Shown: positions 1-11,168, counted from the stretch's first letter. The stretch: DNA of 64,000 nt from Pyropia haitanensis (GCA_008729055.1 SDUX01000006.1:567501-631500), one strand, 5' to 3'. Numbers and translations are program-made. The notes: generated by a model from the sequence alone, not told the origin.

Positions 1-622
1 GCGGCGGCGGCGGCGGCGACGGCGACCGACACAGCCGTCCAGCGGCCCGACCCCAGCTGCTCCACCGCCCGCACCAGCGCCGCGTCTTCGGCGGGCGTCC
101 ACGGGCGGGGCGAGTGCCCCGTCCCCCCACCCCTCCCACCCCCCCCACCCGCCCCACCCCCCCCACCCCCCCACCCCCCTCCGCCCGCCCGCCGACCACG
201 GTCCACCGACGGAGGCACCCAATTGGCGACCGGCCGCCGACCGCGGCCGCGACGGCTCGCCAGTCGCGGCCGCCGCGGGCGGCGACCGCCGCCGCCAGCG
301 CCGCGTCCTCGGCGGCCGTCCACGGGCCGGCGGCGAGGCCGTCGCCGGTGGCGTTGAGGTACACGCACCGCAGCTCCGCGGCGGTACGGGGAGGGGGGGG
401 GGGGACACCGCCGCCGCCGCCGCCGCCGCACCACCGCCACCGCCGCTGCCGGCACCCCCACCACCACCCCCGCCGCTGCCGCCGCCGCCGCCGCCGCCGC
501 CACCGCCGACGCCACGGGCGCCCCAGCCGAGGTGGCGGGCGTAGAGGGCGGCCACCTCCTCCCACGGGGCGCGGCCCCAGCCCGCCGCGGCGGCCGCCAC
601 CGCCCGCCCGGTTGACGCGCCC

Positions 623-655
<33 letters not shown>

Positions 656-1385
656 GTGGAGGTGGCGGCCGCGCCAGTGGTGGCATCCGTGGCCCGCCCC
701 AGCGCCGCGTCCGCGGCGCGCATGACGTGCACCTGGCGCACGGCGGCGGCCAGCGCGGCCGTGTCGTGGGTGCCCCATGCCCGCCGCGCGTCGTACGCGT
801 CGTACGCGAGGCGCGCCCGCTTGCCACCACCCCGGCCGCCGCCGCCGCCGCCGACGCCATCACCGCCGCTGCCGAGGGGGTGCCGCCGGCGCGTCCCACC
901 TCCACCCCCCCAGGGGAGCGGCGGGACCGCCGCCGGCCGCCCACACACCGACGCGAGGTACGGGTGGAGCGGGAAGGGGGGCGCCTGGCAGAGCGGCTCC
1001 GCCGCCGCGGCCGCCGCCGCCGCACCGCCGCCGTCGCCGCCGCCGCCGCTGTCGGGGAGGGGGGGAGGTGCCGCCCGCGGCGGCGGCAGCGGCGGCGGCA
1101 CCGCCGTCGCAAACCAAAACGGCGGCACCGCCGCCGCGGCGACCGCGTCGGCCAGGGAAATGTAGCCGGGCGGCGGCGGCGCGGGGGCCGCGGCGCGCGC
1201 CGCGCCGGTCGGGCCCGCCGCTGCCGCCGCGGCGGGCGACGCGGCGGCGGCGGTGGCGGCGGGGGCGGCTGCGGCAGCGGCGGCTGCGGCAGCGGCTGTG
1301 GCGGTGGCGGTGCCGACGGGCGCCGCGGGCTGGGGGGGCGCGGCGGCGGCGCCCCCCCCGGCGGCCGGCTGCGGCGGCCGCGTCT

Positions 1386-1425
<40 letters not shown>

Positions 1426-2676
1426 CGACGGGCGGACAAACGCGGCGAGCGTGGCGGCGAGTGACCGCGCCTCGGCCACCGACGTGCGCACGCGGGTGAG
1501 CTGCGAGCGGAGGGCGGTGACGAGCGCCCGGTTGCGCGCGAGCGCGACCGCGGCGGCCGACGGGTGGGCAGAAGCGGGGGGGGGGGGAGGGGGGGCGGGC
1601 GCGGGCGCCACCGCCGCCACCGCCGCCGCGGCCGCCGCCGCCGCCGCGGCGCCGGCGCCAGCGCCGTGACCAGGGGGAGGCGCCCCGCCGCCACCACCGC
1701 CGCCGCGGCCGTCGCGTTCAAAGCCGGGCGCGTCGGCCGGCGCGGCCGGCGATGCGGCGGCAGCGGCGGCGGCAGCGGCCGGCGCGGCAGCAGCAACGGT
1801 AGTGGCAACAGCAGCGGCGGCGACGTCGCGCCGTGCGGGCGTGGCGGTCGCCCGCACCCCCCCGCCCAAGGCCGCTGCCGCTGTCGCCGCCCCAGCGCAA
1901 GGGGTGGTGGCGGTGGTAGGCGCGTTAGCGCCGGCCGCCGCCGCTTGGCCGCCGCCGTCGCGGCCGCCGCCGCCGCCGCCGCCGCCACCGCCGCCGCCGT
2001 CGCGGGTCAGCCGCCCCCCATCGTCGGCAGCGGCGCTGCCCGCAAGGCCACCGCCGTGTGCCGCCGCCGCCGGCGGCGCCACCGGGAGGCGCGGCGACGA
2101 CCGCCGCGGCGGCGGTGGCACTGGCGGTGGCGTCGACACTGGCGGCGGCGGCGGCACGGCGGGTGGGCGGTACGGCGGCGGCGGTGGCGACGGTGGCGGG
2201 GCGGCCACCGCGGCGTCCGCGGCGTCCATCCGTGCGCTCTGGTGCCGTCCGCTGGGCAAGCGGGCGGCGAGGGAAACCGGGGGGAGCGGCGGGCGGCGGC
2301 GAGAGGGGGGCAAGGCGGCTGGCGGGGGGGGGGGGGGGGGGAGGGGGGGGGGGCGACCGGATAGAGGCGGCGCGGCGGCTACAGACGCCGCTGACGTGGC
2401 CGCGGCGGCGGTGGGGAAGGCGGCATGGCCCGCTGACGGCGGCGGCGGCGACCGAGGGGGTGGCCGCGGCGGCGACCGAGGGGGTGGCCGCGGCGGCGAC
2501 CGAGGGGGTGGCCGCGGCGGCGACCGAGGGGGTGGCCGCTGCGGCGGCGGCGACGGCGGGGTCGACAGCGACACGGCGGCGACGACGGCGGCGGCGACAG
2601 CGACACGGGTGGCGACGACGGCGGCGGCGGCGGCGGCGGCGGCGGAGGACCGGAAGCGGCGGCGGGTGGTGCGCAT
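1..2676 (-). CDS. Myb-repeat protein, SNAPC4-like, 3' end outside window
   Basis: Reading leftward from the ATG at 2676-2674, a Pro/Ala/Gly-rich N-terminus leads to a helical stretch (about 1490-1560, ALARNRALVTALRSQL) resembling the N-terminal helix of SNAPC4. It continues through YISLADA (about 1164) and a segment KRARLAYDAYDARRAW (about 800-720), all in one frame. Degenerate Myb repeats follow: GWGRAPWEEVAALYARHL (about 580-530), PWTAAEDAALAAAVAARGG with RSPIGCLRRW (about 325-215), and PWTPAEDAALVRAVEQLGSG RWTAVS (about 104-30). The second repeat aligns well with the SNAPC4 repeat ending in RSAFQCLQ. SNAPC4 is the DNA-binding subunit of the snRNA-activating complex. The frame changes between these repeats at the G/C runs near 391-412 and 113-180, so either the runs are mis-sized or short introns lie there. 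The Myb assignment is firm; the SNAPC4 identity is inferred from the helix plus serial repeats. An ordinary multi-repeat Myb factor is the alternative. Confidence 0.6.
2446..2545. repeat. 24-bp tandem repeat, 4 copies
   Basis: The unit GCGACCGAGGGGGTGGCCGC plus GGCG is repeated four times head to tail. It lies in the N-terminal part of the Myb-like gene, where on the minus strand it encodes a Pro/Arg/Ser-rich octapeptide array. Confidence 0.9.
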
Positions 2677-4073
2677 GCGAAGCCACTGGTCGTGCAGCTG
2701 ATTTCGTGGGCCGTTGGGATCTCTGTCTCTTTGCATGCGCACACTCGTGTATTGGCGACGGATTTCGGTGGACGGGGGGGGCGGCAGGACGGTGGTGGCG
2801 TGCCCCGTTTTAGACGCGGTCCGTCGTCGGCACCCGCACCCTCGGCCGCCATGCAGCGGTTCCCGCGGCAGCGGCCAAGGGCGTCAGCGGCGGGAGCCGC
2901 CGTGCAGCGGTTCCCCCCTCCGACGCCCTTCCCGGCTACCGTCCCCCCTTCACCACCCGCCCCCCCGCAGCGACGCCGTCCCCGCCGTGCGGTCTGGCGA
3001 GCGCCGCCCGCGTCGCTCGCGTCACGCCCCGTCACGGCCGCCGCGCCCGTGGCTGGCGTCGCGGGTGGGGCATGGCCAGCGGGTCGCCGCGGCCGCCGCC
3101 GCCGCGGCCCGCCCGCCCCACCGCCGCGGCCACGCGCCGCGTCCACCGCGGGCGGCACTCTAGACCAAAGGGGGGGGGGAGAGGTGGGGGGGGGGGGGGG
3201 GTGGGGGGGGGGGAAAGGGTTCCTCGCCGACGGCTGCGGCGACCGCCACCCATGAACCGTGCGGGGGGGGTGTCTCTGCTGCGTGGGGGGGGGGGGAAGG
3301 CCCGCCGGCCGCTGCCGTCGCCGTCGCCGCCCCGCGCGCGCGCGGCGGGCGGCGTGGCGGCCGCCGACGGCCGTGGCGGCCGCGGCGGGGGGGGAGGGGG
3401 GGGGGGGGTGCGCCTCCCGCCGCGGCCAGCGGCGGCGGCGGCGGCGGCGCCCGTGCGGCGTTGCCGCGTGCGGACCGCGGGGGGTGGGGGGGGGGGGGGG
3501 GGGGGGTGGCGGTGGCGCCGCCCAGACGCCGCGCGGCCACGGCCGCGTGCCGCGGCGCGGCACGCCGCGCGGTCGGCGCGGCGGCGGGGTGGCGGCGGCT
3601 TTTCCGTTGGGCGCCCCCCCCTCCCCCCCCCCCCCCCCCCCCCCCCGCCCGCCCCTCCCCCCCCTGCGGCCGTGCGCCCGTCGCCGCCCCGCGGGGTGGC
3701 ACCGCCGCCCGCCGCCCGCCGCCGCGCGCGGGCGGTGCGGCCGTGCCAGTGGCCACCCCGCCACGCGCGTTGGCCGCGCCCGCCGCCGCGGCGGCGGCGG
3801 CGGCGGCACCCACCCGCCCCTTTCCCCGCGGGGCCGGCTCCCCCCCCCCCCCCCCCCTCGCCCCCCCGCCCCACACCCCGCTGCGCGGCGGCACGGCAGC
3901 CGGCCGGCCGGCGGGCCGGCCGGCCGGCCGGCTGGCGGCCGCGCCGCCCGTCGCGTGCCGCCGCCGTCACTGTCAAGGCGCGGCGGGGGGGTCACGCCAC
4001 CCGCGCGGCGGCGCGTGGCGGCCGCCGCCGTTGCCGCGGCGGCATTGGCAGCGGCGGTGGCAAGGGGTGGCGG

Positions 4074-4106
<33 letters not shown>

Positions 4107-5346
4107 CGGCGGTGGCGGCGGCGGCGGACGCGGCGGCGGCGGCGGCGGACGCGGTGGCGGGGGCGGGTCGTCGGTTTCCGGCGCCGCGTTTCCCCCCCCG
4201 ACCCGGCGGCCGACACCCGCTGCGCGGGCGGCCTGCCACCCCACTGTGGCGGCCGCCACGCCCGCCACCCGCGGCGGTGGCCAGCGGGCGAGCGCTCGGC
4301 AGGGGGCATCCGCCTGGGCGGGCGGCGGGGCACAACAATGGGGTCGCGTCACGCCTTCCCCTCCCTCCCCCCCCCCCCCCCCCCCCATCTCCCTCCCACT
4401 GTCCCCCGGCGCACGCACCAGGGGAAGCGGCCAGCGCTGGTGTCTACGGATCATGCGGCGGCAGCCGCGGAGAGCGTCGGCTCCCGCCGCCTGTGGTCGC
4501 TGACACGCTGGACGCTGCGCGGCCGGCGTGTCGTACCGCGTCACGTCACGGGGCTAGTCGGGGGGGGTGGCAGCCGTCGGCGGGGGCGGCGCCGGCGGGG
4601 GGGCCCGTGCTGCCGCCGCCGGTGCGTAGACGGCCGACTGGGTGCGTGCGCGGCGGCGGCCGACGGCGCGTGGCGGCGCGGCGCGTGGCGGGACGCGGCG
4701 GCGTGGCGGGGGGGGGGGGCGGCCGCGCCGCCGCGCGGCGCGCGGGTGCGGCGGCAGCCGCGCGGGTGGCGGCGGCGCGCCGCCGCGCCGCCGCGGTCGT
4801 CCGTGTCACGCCATCGGCCGGCGGGGCGGCAACCGCGCCGAGACCGCCGGGGGGGGGGGGGGGGGGGGGCGCCAGCGTGGACACGGCGGGCCAGCGACGC
4901 CACGTCGGGTGTAACGCCGCGCTGGGGGGGGGGGGCGCGGGGGGGGTGGCCGGCGAGGTGACGGCGTCTGGGGGGGGGGGGGGGGGGGGAGGCGCACGGG
5001 AGCGCGGCCGCCGCAGCGCCGGTGCGGGCGATGCCGGTGGGTGGGGGTGGGGCGCCCGCGGCGCGGGGTGGCCGCGCCGTGGCGGCGCGCAGCCCCGCCC
5101 ACCGCCCCCCGCCCACTGTCTTGCCCGTCACCCCGCCGGCGGCTGTACAAGAGGCTGCCGCGGTGGCGCGTCGGTGGGCGCAGCCGCCTCGGCACCACCC
5201 ACCCGTGCTCGCGACAACCACCCGACGACAGGGGGAGCCGCCTGCCGCCTGCCACCCGCGCTCCCCGCCGCCCGCTTGCACCGCCCGCCGCCTCGTGCAG
5301 CGCTCCTGCGTCGTCACCGCGCGTCGTGCACTTTTTTTTTTTTGTC
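2677..5346. other. Gene-free, homopolymer-rich spacer between divergent genes
   Basis: This spacer separates the start of the Myb-like gene (minus) from the start of the cysteine-rich gene (plus), so both promoters must lie in it. The 2690-2760 stretch next to the Myb start is less biased. The rest consists of G runs (for example 3164-3220, 3395-3408), C runs (3610-3665), GGC arrays (4075-4160) and GGCC-rich palindromic DNA (3899-3940). Long Arg/Ala/Gly/Pro reading frames cross it on both strands, but they have no recognisable motif and exist because stop codons are rare in such DNA. Confidence 0.6.
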
Positions 5347-6243
5347 ATGGGTCCCCGCCGGTGGGTGACCGCCCTGCTCGGCACCGCCACGGCGGCCTTG
5401 GCCGTCGCGACGGCCGCCGCCGCCGGCGGCGGCGCCACGCCCCCCCCCGCCGCCGCCCGCACGCCGCGGCGGCCGCCGGCTTTGTCCCCCGCCCCCGTCT
5501 TTGTGGACGTGCCCTTCCCCCGCCCCCCGCCGCGGCAGCCGCCCGCCGCCGTCAACGCGACGGCGTGCCACGCGCGCTACCGCGCCACCGGTGACGCGCG
5601 CGCCTACCTCTGCTGCATCGACCGGTCGATGGGCTTTTGTGCGGGCGCGCTCGAGTACCGTGCCAACGGCGCGACGTGCACGGTGGACTGGAAGGCGACG
5701 CTGCCGCCGGCCACGGGACGCCAGTGCTGCTTCCGTGCGCGGGAAATGGGTGGTGGCGGCGGCGGCGGCGGCGGCGAGCCGCGACGCCGACCCCCCGTCG
5801 GCCCCACCGGCAGCTACGGCGCCGGCGTCGCGCCCGCCCTCGACGTGGACTGCCGCGCGTACGGCTGGTGCACCGCGGCCGACCGCACCCGCCGCGCACC
5901 CGCCGACGAGGCGGCCGACGCGCGGTGGGTGCGGGTCGAGAAGGTGACCCGCTGTGGCAGCTGGGCGCCCGCCGTGTACCGGCGGTGTCTGGTGACGCTC
6001 TGCCGCTTCCGGTCGGCGCGGTCGCCCCGCGGCCTGCGGCCGTACCCGCGGCGGCCCGCGCGCGGCGGCGTGCCGTGGTGTGACCCGCGCATGGGGCGGC
6101 TCAGCTGGGGCAACCAGGCCAAGTGCTGCCTCCGCCGCGCCAACTACTGGGACAAGGTCAAGTGCTGCAGCAAGTGCCGGGGGCCGCGGCGGAGCGGCTT
6201 TGGCTGCTGCTGGGTGGCCAAGCCCAAGAAGGGGCGCAAGTAG
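5347..6243 (+). CDS. Secreted cysteine-rich protein, 298 aa
   Basis: The first ATG follows a run of T residues and begins a clear signal peptide: MGPRRW, then an Ala/Leu/Val-rich core ending near residue 27. A Pro/Ala linker (residues 28-70) follows. The mature part has 20 cysteines, many paired: YLCCIDR, RQCCFR, AKCCLRR, VKCCSKCRG, FGCCWV. There is one NAT sequon near residue 75, a Gly insert near residue 135, and a strongly basic tail ending KPKKGRK. Twenty cysteines behind a signal peptide imply a disulphide-rich extracellular or wall protein. I do not recognise the family. The upstream in-frame extension (from about 5041) is low-complexity and would bury the signal peptide, so the start at 5347 is preferred. 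The next gene is convergent. Confidence 0.75.
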   Translation: MGPRRWVTALLGTATAALAVATAAAAGGGATPPPAAARTPRRPPALSPAPVFVDVPFPRPPPRQPPAAVNATACHARYRATGDARAYLCCIDRSMGFCAGALEYRANGATCTVDWKATLPPATGRQCCFRAREMGGGGGGGGGEPRRRPPVGPTGSYGAGVAPALDVDCRAYGWCTAADRTRRAPADEAADARWVRVEKVTRCGSWAPAVYRRCLVTLCRFRSARSPRGLRPYPRRPARGGVPWCDPRMGRLSWGNQAKCCLRRANYWDKVKCCSKCRGPRRSGFGCCWVAKPKKGRK

Positions 6244-7464
6244 GGACCGCCGCCGAGGAAAGGGAGGGGGGGGGGGAGGGGGGCGGGGGGGGGGGGGCGA
6301 GGGACGGGAGGCGGAGTCGGGGGGGGGGGGGGGAATGGGGGGCGGATAGGGGGAGGGCGTGGGGGACGGGGGGAGAATCCCCCTGCAGGGGCCCTGGCCG
6401 TATGACCACGAGAGAGGTGCCACAGGTAAACCGCGCCGTGCGTGGTCCCAGGACGACCTGTACGTAGGACCGCGTCGCCCGCTGCCCCCCCCCTGGCTGA
6501 CCAGTGGGCCCCCCCGTGGCCACCGCCCCAGCGGGTCACGGCCGCGGCGGCGACGCCGCCGCCCCGCTACGGAGGCCGCCCATTGCCCAAGCGCCGCGGC
6601 GGCGCCGGCGGCACCACCACCGCGGCCGCCGCGGCCGCCGCCCACCACCGCCAGTGTCCGCCACGCGTCTGCTCTGTTGTTTGCTCGCTACTTTTATTCT
6701 CCGACGACCCCACCCGCAGCGGGGTTCCCGGCCCGCCCAAACCGCGACTCGCCCGACGCGGCCAGCCCGCCTCGCCGCCCCCGCCACGTCGCCCACGCGA
6801 TGCGACCCCCCCCCCGCCCGCCGCCACCCTGCCCCGACCAACCCCCCCCGCCGGCCGTGCGGCGCGGCACCCACCAGCGGCGGCGGGCCGCACCGGCGTG
6901 GCGCCGCGCGCTCCCGCGGCGGGTGAGGGCGCGCGCACCGCGCTGCGGGCGGCGGCGCGGGGCGACGGTGCCCCGCCCCTCGCCTGCCTTCCCACCACCG
7001 CCCCCCATCGTGACAGCGGCCGTGCCGGCGGCGGCGTCCGCGGCGCGACGCCTCTTGGCACCACGTCGTCGCCTGTGCGCAGGCCGCCACGCCGCCGCCC
7101 ACTTGGTGGCCGCCCGCTCGCCGCCCCGTAGCTTGCCGCAACCCTGCCGCTCGTGCTGGTCCCCGCCGCCTCCGCCGCCGCCGTGACAGCCGCCGCTGCG
7201 GCGGCGGCGGCGGCGGGGACGGGGACGGGGACGGGGTCGGCCTCGAGTCAAACTCTCCATCTCGCCTGACCAGCAGTGGCGGTTGCTTTTGTGTACAGTA
7301 CATGGGCCACTGGGCAAAAGACCGCTGCGCGCAGGGAGACAGCTGCGGGCCGCTTCAGGGGCGGAGTGAAGGACAGACAACGACAAAGCACCAATCTCCA
7401 CCACGCACGCTACGGCGTGTGAAACGCAGTCCTTTTGTCAGGGTGGTTTACTCTCATGGCATGT
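6244..7464. other. Convergent intergenic region
   Basis: This lies between the 3' ends of the cysteine-rich gene and the membrane-protein gene. The first 120 bases are G-rich runs; the remainder is Pro/Arg-type GC-rich DNA with C runs. From about 7240 composition becomes milder, matching the neighbouring gene and probably its 3' untranslated region. No AATAAA signal or RNA gene was seen. Confidence 0.5.
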
Positions 7465-9696
7465 CTACGAGCGTGGCAGTCCATCGCTACCGATACCGTG
7501 GGGTCCAGCGGCGGCGCCGCCCGCAACGTCCCCGGCGGCCTCCGCCGTGGTGGCATCCGATCCCCGCGCGCCCCGCCACCACCACCGGCGGGGGATTATC
7601 GGCTGGCGCGGACGCCGCCGCCGACGGCTGCGCGCGATGGGCTTCTCGAACGCCGCTTCATCCTGCTCGACGCCCTCGGCGGCGGAGGGGCCGTCGGCCT
7701 CTTGGTTGCTATTGTACACCCCCGCGGGCGCCACGACCACCCGCACCAACACCAGCGCTAGGAGCGCGGCGTAGGTGGATAACAGGATAACCAACAGCAG
7801 GCGCGTTAGGTGCGGGCGGTAGCCCGTGCGGGCCACAACAACTAGGGACTCGGTGAAGCTCACGAGTCGGCCCGTGGCATTGACCATGTGCACGTGGGAC
7901 AACTCAGAGTCGCTGGCGGAGAGATCGGGTTGAAGGTGCGTCGTTGCGGCGCGCCACGAGTGGCCCTTGCGCTCTTGCACGTCTGCAAATGCTACGGCGA
8001 CCAGTGCCGCGGCGCCCGCCGCGACTGCCAGTGCCAGCGACACCCCCTCCCGCCATTGCCGGTGCAGTGGCTGCCGCGGTCCGTAGCGATGCTGAATCAG
8101 CAACAGCAGGATGGCAGCGGCCTCAGGCACCACCACCAGCACGGCGAGCAGCAGCTCAGAGTTGGAGGTGGGATCCGCTGGGAGGTCCACCTGGAACAGC
8201 GCACGGCGATAGCGCTCGGAGAGGTCCGCGACCAGCGCCTCCACGCGCGACAGCCAAAAGGTCTTGACCCGCCGTCGCTTGTACTTGTCAAAGACGCACG
8301 TGGACAGGCGTCCAGCCAAGTCGACTTCCGCCTCACTCCCAGCCCCTGTCGCGTGTATCTCCCTGGACTTGCGACCCAGCAGCCATATAGGCTGCCGCAG
8401 CGTCACGTTCCACCGCAGATCTTGAAAACCTTGTGGACACGACGCCTTTGGTCCTGACGTAGCTTCCCGCTGGATGAACCACGAGACCGTCTCGCGGGGC
8501 ACGCGCAGAAAGCCGCCCTGGCTCAGACGGAGCTCGGAGACCACCGGCCGTCCACCTGCGAGCTGGGTGCTTCGGATCGAAGGCTCCCGCATCTTCACGC
8601 CGACGCACAGGCTGCTGTCTGCAACAAACGACGCGGTGGGCGGCTGACAGAAGAGCGTCGCCAGCCGCTGCAGCCACAGAGAGCTCTTTGCGTTGTTGGA
8701 CGCCTCGCCCAAGCGCCACGACACCTCCCGCGCTGGGGGGCCACCGCCGCGCAGGAAGTGATGGAGGCTCACTCTGGCGCTGAAGCCGCCCGGGAAGGAG
8801 CTGCCCAGCCAAGATGGATCAGCAAGGACCGCTCGTCCCAGCGATAACAACGCGGACTCTCCAACGAGGACTGGCCGCGTGGAGCCGATGCGAGAGGTGT
8901 AGGTCAACACTGCGTTGGGAACCGAGGCGTCTGAAAGCATGTCGATCGCGGCGATGACCAAGCCGCGCAGCGGCCTGTTGAGGGCCACACCGACCGTCCC
9001 CCGCGTTACAGCAACAACGTCGTAGTATCCCGTCTGTCGGACCACGGCCCCGAATCGCTGGTTGCGCTGCAGCGTCAGCAGGCGGGCCACCTCCGCCTCG
9101 CACACCAGCTGCGATCGCCTACCGGCGGTGCCACACGGATGGGGGCGGGACCACTCGGAAGAGAGCATCCCACCAACAGGCGGGGAGTCGGTGGCCATGC
9201 TGGCGGCCGTAGTGTACAGCCAGTTGCCCGCCCACTCAAACTCCGCGCCGAGGTCCCCATCGGACGACACGTTGGTGCTCGGCCGGTAGCGCCGCCACGC
9301 CTCGGACGCCGAAAACTCCGTCTCGTCTGGCGCCGCCAAGTAGGCGAGCTCCTCCGCATCGTCGAGGGGCGACGCGCAAGTCCCCGGTTGATACGGAACA
9401 AAGACGGGCGGCGCGGTGCGGTTGGCGACCAGCGTCCATCCCTTGACCCCCGGCACTGTCGGGGAGACCACCGCGGCCGCATTGGGGGAAACATCACCCG
9501 ACGTGGGTGGGTGCAGCCGGCACTGGAGCGCGCCGAGCGTGTGGAAGCGACCGACCGTCGGACCCGGCGGCGGGGACGGGAAGGGTATGATGTCCGCCCT
9601 CGCCGCGGGTGCCGGCGCCTTTGCTGCTCCCGCCGCCGCCGCCGCCGCCGCAGCCATCACAACTCCCATCGCCACCGCCACTGACCCGACCACCAT
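7465..9696 (-). CDS. Membrane protein with large ectodomain, 743 aa, unknown family
   Basis: A single uninterrupted frame begins at the ATG at 9696. It opens with a signal-like segment (residues 2-25, Val/Ala-rich), followed by about 500 residues of mixed, non-repetitive sequence with scattered cysteines and several N-glycosylation sequons (TNVS, WNVT, MVNAT). Three hydrophobic segments lie in the last third: LLLAVLVVVPEAAAILLLLI, VSLALAVAAGAAALVAVAFA, and RLLLVILLSTYAALLALVLV. The end is an Arg-rich cytoplasmic-looking tail (RSRRRRRPRQ). Topology is therefore an exported ectodomain with a membrane anchor near the C-terminus. Codon use is far less GGC/GCC-biased than in neighbours, and it has no homopolymer breaks. 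I do not recognise the family; a cell-surface or wall-associated role is only an inference from topology. Confidence 0.8.
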   Translation of the reverse strand: MVVGSVAVAMGVVMAAAAAAAAGAAKAPAPAARADIIPFPSPPPGPTVGRFHTLGALQCRLHPPTSGDVSPNAAAVVSPTVPGVKGWTLVANRTAPPVFVPYQPGTCASPLDDAEELAYLAAPDETEFSASEAWRRYRPSTNVSSDGDLGAEFEWAGNWLYTTAASMATDSPPVGGMLSSEWSRPHPCGTAGRRSQLVCEAEVARLLTLQRNQRFGAVVRQTGYYDVVAVTRGTVGVALNRPLRGLVIAAIDMLSDASVPNAVLTYTSRIGSTRPVLVGESALLSLGRAVLADPSWLGSSFPGGFSARVSLHHFLRGGGPPAREVSWRLGEASNNAKSSLWLQRLATLFCQPPTASFVADSSLCVGVKMREPSIRSTQLAGGRPVVSELRLSQGGFLRVPRETVSWFIQREATSGPKASCPQGFQDLRWNVTLRQPIWLLGRKSREIHATGAGSEAEVDLAGRLSTCVFDKYKRRRVKTFWLSRVEALVADLSERYRRALFQVDLPADPTSNSELLLAVLVVVPEAAAILLLLIQHRYGPRQPLHRQWREGVSLALAVAAGAAALVAVAFADVQERKGHSWRAATTHLQPDLSASDSELSHVHMVNATGRLVSFTESLVVVARTGYRPHLTRLLLVILLSTYAALLALVLVRVVVAPAGVYNSNQEADGPSAAEGVEQDEAAFEKPIARSRRRRRPRQPIIPRRWWWRGARGSDATTAEAAGDVAGGAAAGPHGIGSDGLPRS

Positions 9697-10629
9697 CTTG
9701 CCGGCTCCCCAGTGGAGCTACCGCCGCCTCCCAAGGAATCTCCTGCTGCGCTTGGGCCGATGGCGGGCTCCGTACAGCCAGCTATGACGTCAAGGCCGGG
9801 CGGAAGGAGGAGGGAGTTGACGCGGGATGGGGGACGGCGGTCGGGGAAGCGCTGGAACTCCCCGCCCCGCTAAAGTAGGCCGCGGCGTGCCATATCCCCC
9901 CCATGTGTGCCTTTCCAGCAGCAGAAGTCCGGTGACCCCGAGAGCAGAGGACGCACCCCCCCCTGGCCCCTTCATCCGCTATGAAGTGCGTAAGAATCGA
10001 TGCTCGACTCGCCCATCCGAGCAGATCTCTCCCTGATGCACCGACGCCCACCGGCGGCGGTGGGCAATTTTAGTCCCAGTCCACACAGTTGCCCGTTGGC
10101 CGGAGTGGCCGCCGCACTGCGTTGGCCGTGGTGCCACCGCCGCCCGCGGCGCTTGGGCGGTGGAGGGCCCACGAATGGCGTGGCGGGGGTGGGGGGGGGG
10201 TGACGAGGACGCGGCGGCGGCGGGGGCGTCCCGCTCACCCTCACCGCTGTGCCGTCCTTCTCCATTGCTGGGCTCCCTTTGTGGCGACCGTAAGCCCGAC
10301 AACGGCACCACGATTACGCCTTCTGATTGGACAGTGAGGACTGTCGAGTGCTGACACATGCATTATTCGCACCGTAGAGGTCGGTCGACGCACAGAGCGC
10401 CAGAGCAGTCCGCGGTGTACAAGAAGGATTGATACACACGTGCATTTTTCAATTGCGCTGGGCCACCGGCGGAGGTCGCGTGCAACTGCCGCTCCGCCAG
10501 ATGCAAACACACCGCACGCGCTGTGCGTAACGGACCAGAGCACGCCATCCCTGTGCGTGGTGCGTGGAGGAGGGCGAGCAGACAGCCCCCGGCAGGGCAT
10601 TCATGATCATCATGGACCGCCAGACCGAT

Positions 10630-10907
10630 GGCGCCGCGACGTCATGGCCACCGCAGCGGGGTGACGGCCGGTATGGCAGCCGCCCGTTCCCCCTGCCTAC
10701 CCCCCTGCCCAGGTGCTTCTCACCAGCGTCCTTGTAATCCGTACACCCCCACACGGGGGCCACAGCAGGCGCCACGACGCCACCGACACCGCAGCGGGGT
10801 GACGGCCGATACGGCAGCAGCCCATTCCCCCCCCCACCTCGCCCAGCCCAGGTGCCCCTCACCAGCGTCCTTGTTGTCCGTACGCCCCTGACAGGGGGCC
10901 ACGCTGC
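10630..10907. repeat. 139-bp direct tandem duplication
   Basis: Two head-to-tail copies (about 10630-10768 and 10769-10907) share GGCGCC-CGACG, the block CCGCAGCGGGGTGACGGCCG, the block CTCACCAGCGTCCTTGT and the block AGGGGGCCAC. They differ by substitutions and small indels, so the duplication is not recent. Confidence 0.8.
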
Positions 10908-11114
10908 TCCACGCCTGCCCAGCACCCGCCACCCTCCCCGAGTGCGCGCACGCTACCGAAGCGCCAGGCGGCGGCGGCCTTGCTCGGCACCGGGTGGAGT
11001 GCGCGAGCGGCCACGCGGCCGGCGGGCGGGCGGCGGCAGTGGCGGCGGGAAAAAGAACAGCACCAGCACCACGCGCCACGCCGCCGCCACCGCCACCGCC
11101 GCAATCGCCGCCGC

Positions 11115-11118
<4 letters not shown>

Positions 11119-11167
<49 letters not shown>

Positions 11168-11168
11168 A
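11119..11168. repeat. (GCC)n microsatellite
   Basis: About 16 uninterrupted GCC triplets. On the minus strand they could encode poly-Gly or poly-Ala, depending on frame. Confidence 0.95.

Noticed and set aside
3164..4500. Possible homology between 3.1-4.5 kb and 35.8-37.2 kb
   Set aside because: Both have G runs and GGCCGGCC palindromes, but I could not find a shared ordered stretch beyond simple sequence.
2379..4961. Open frames of 600-720 codons on both strands
   Set aside because: Pure Arg/Ala/Gly/Pro sequence, open in several frames at once because the DNA lacks A/T. No motif, and frames end at random places.
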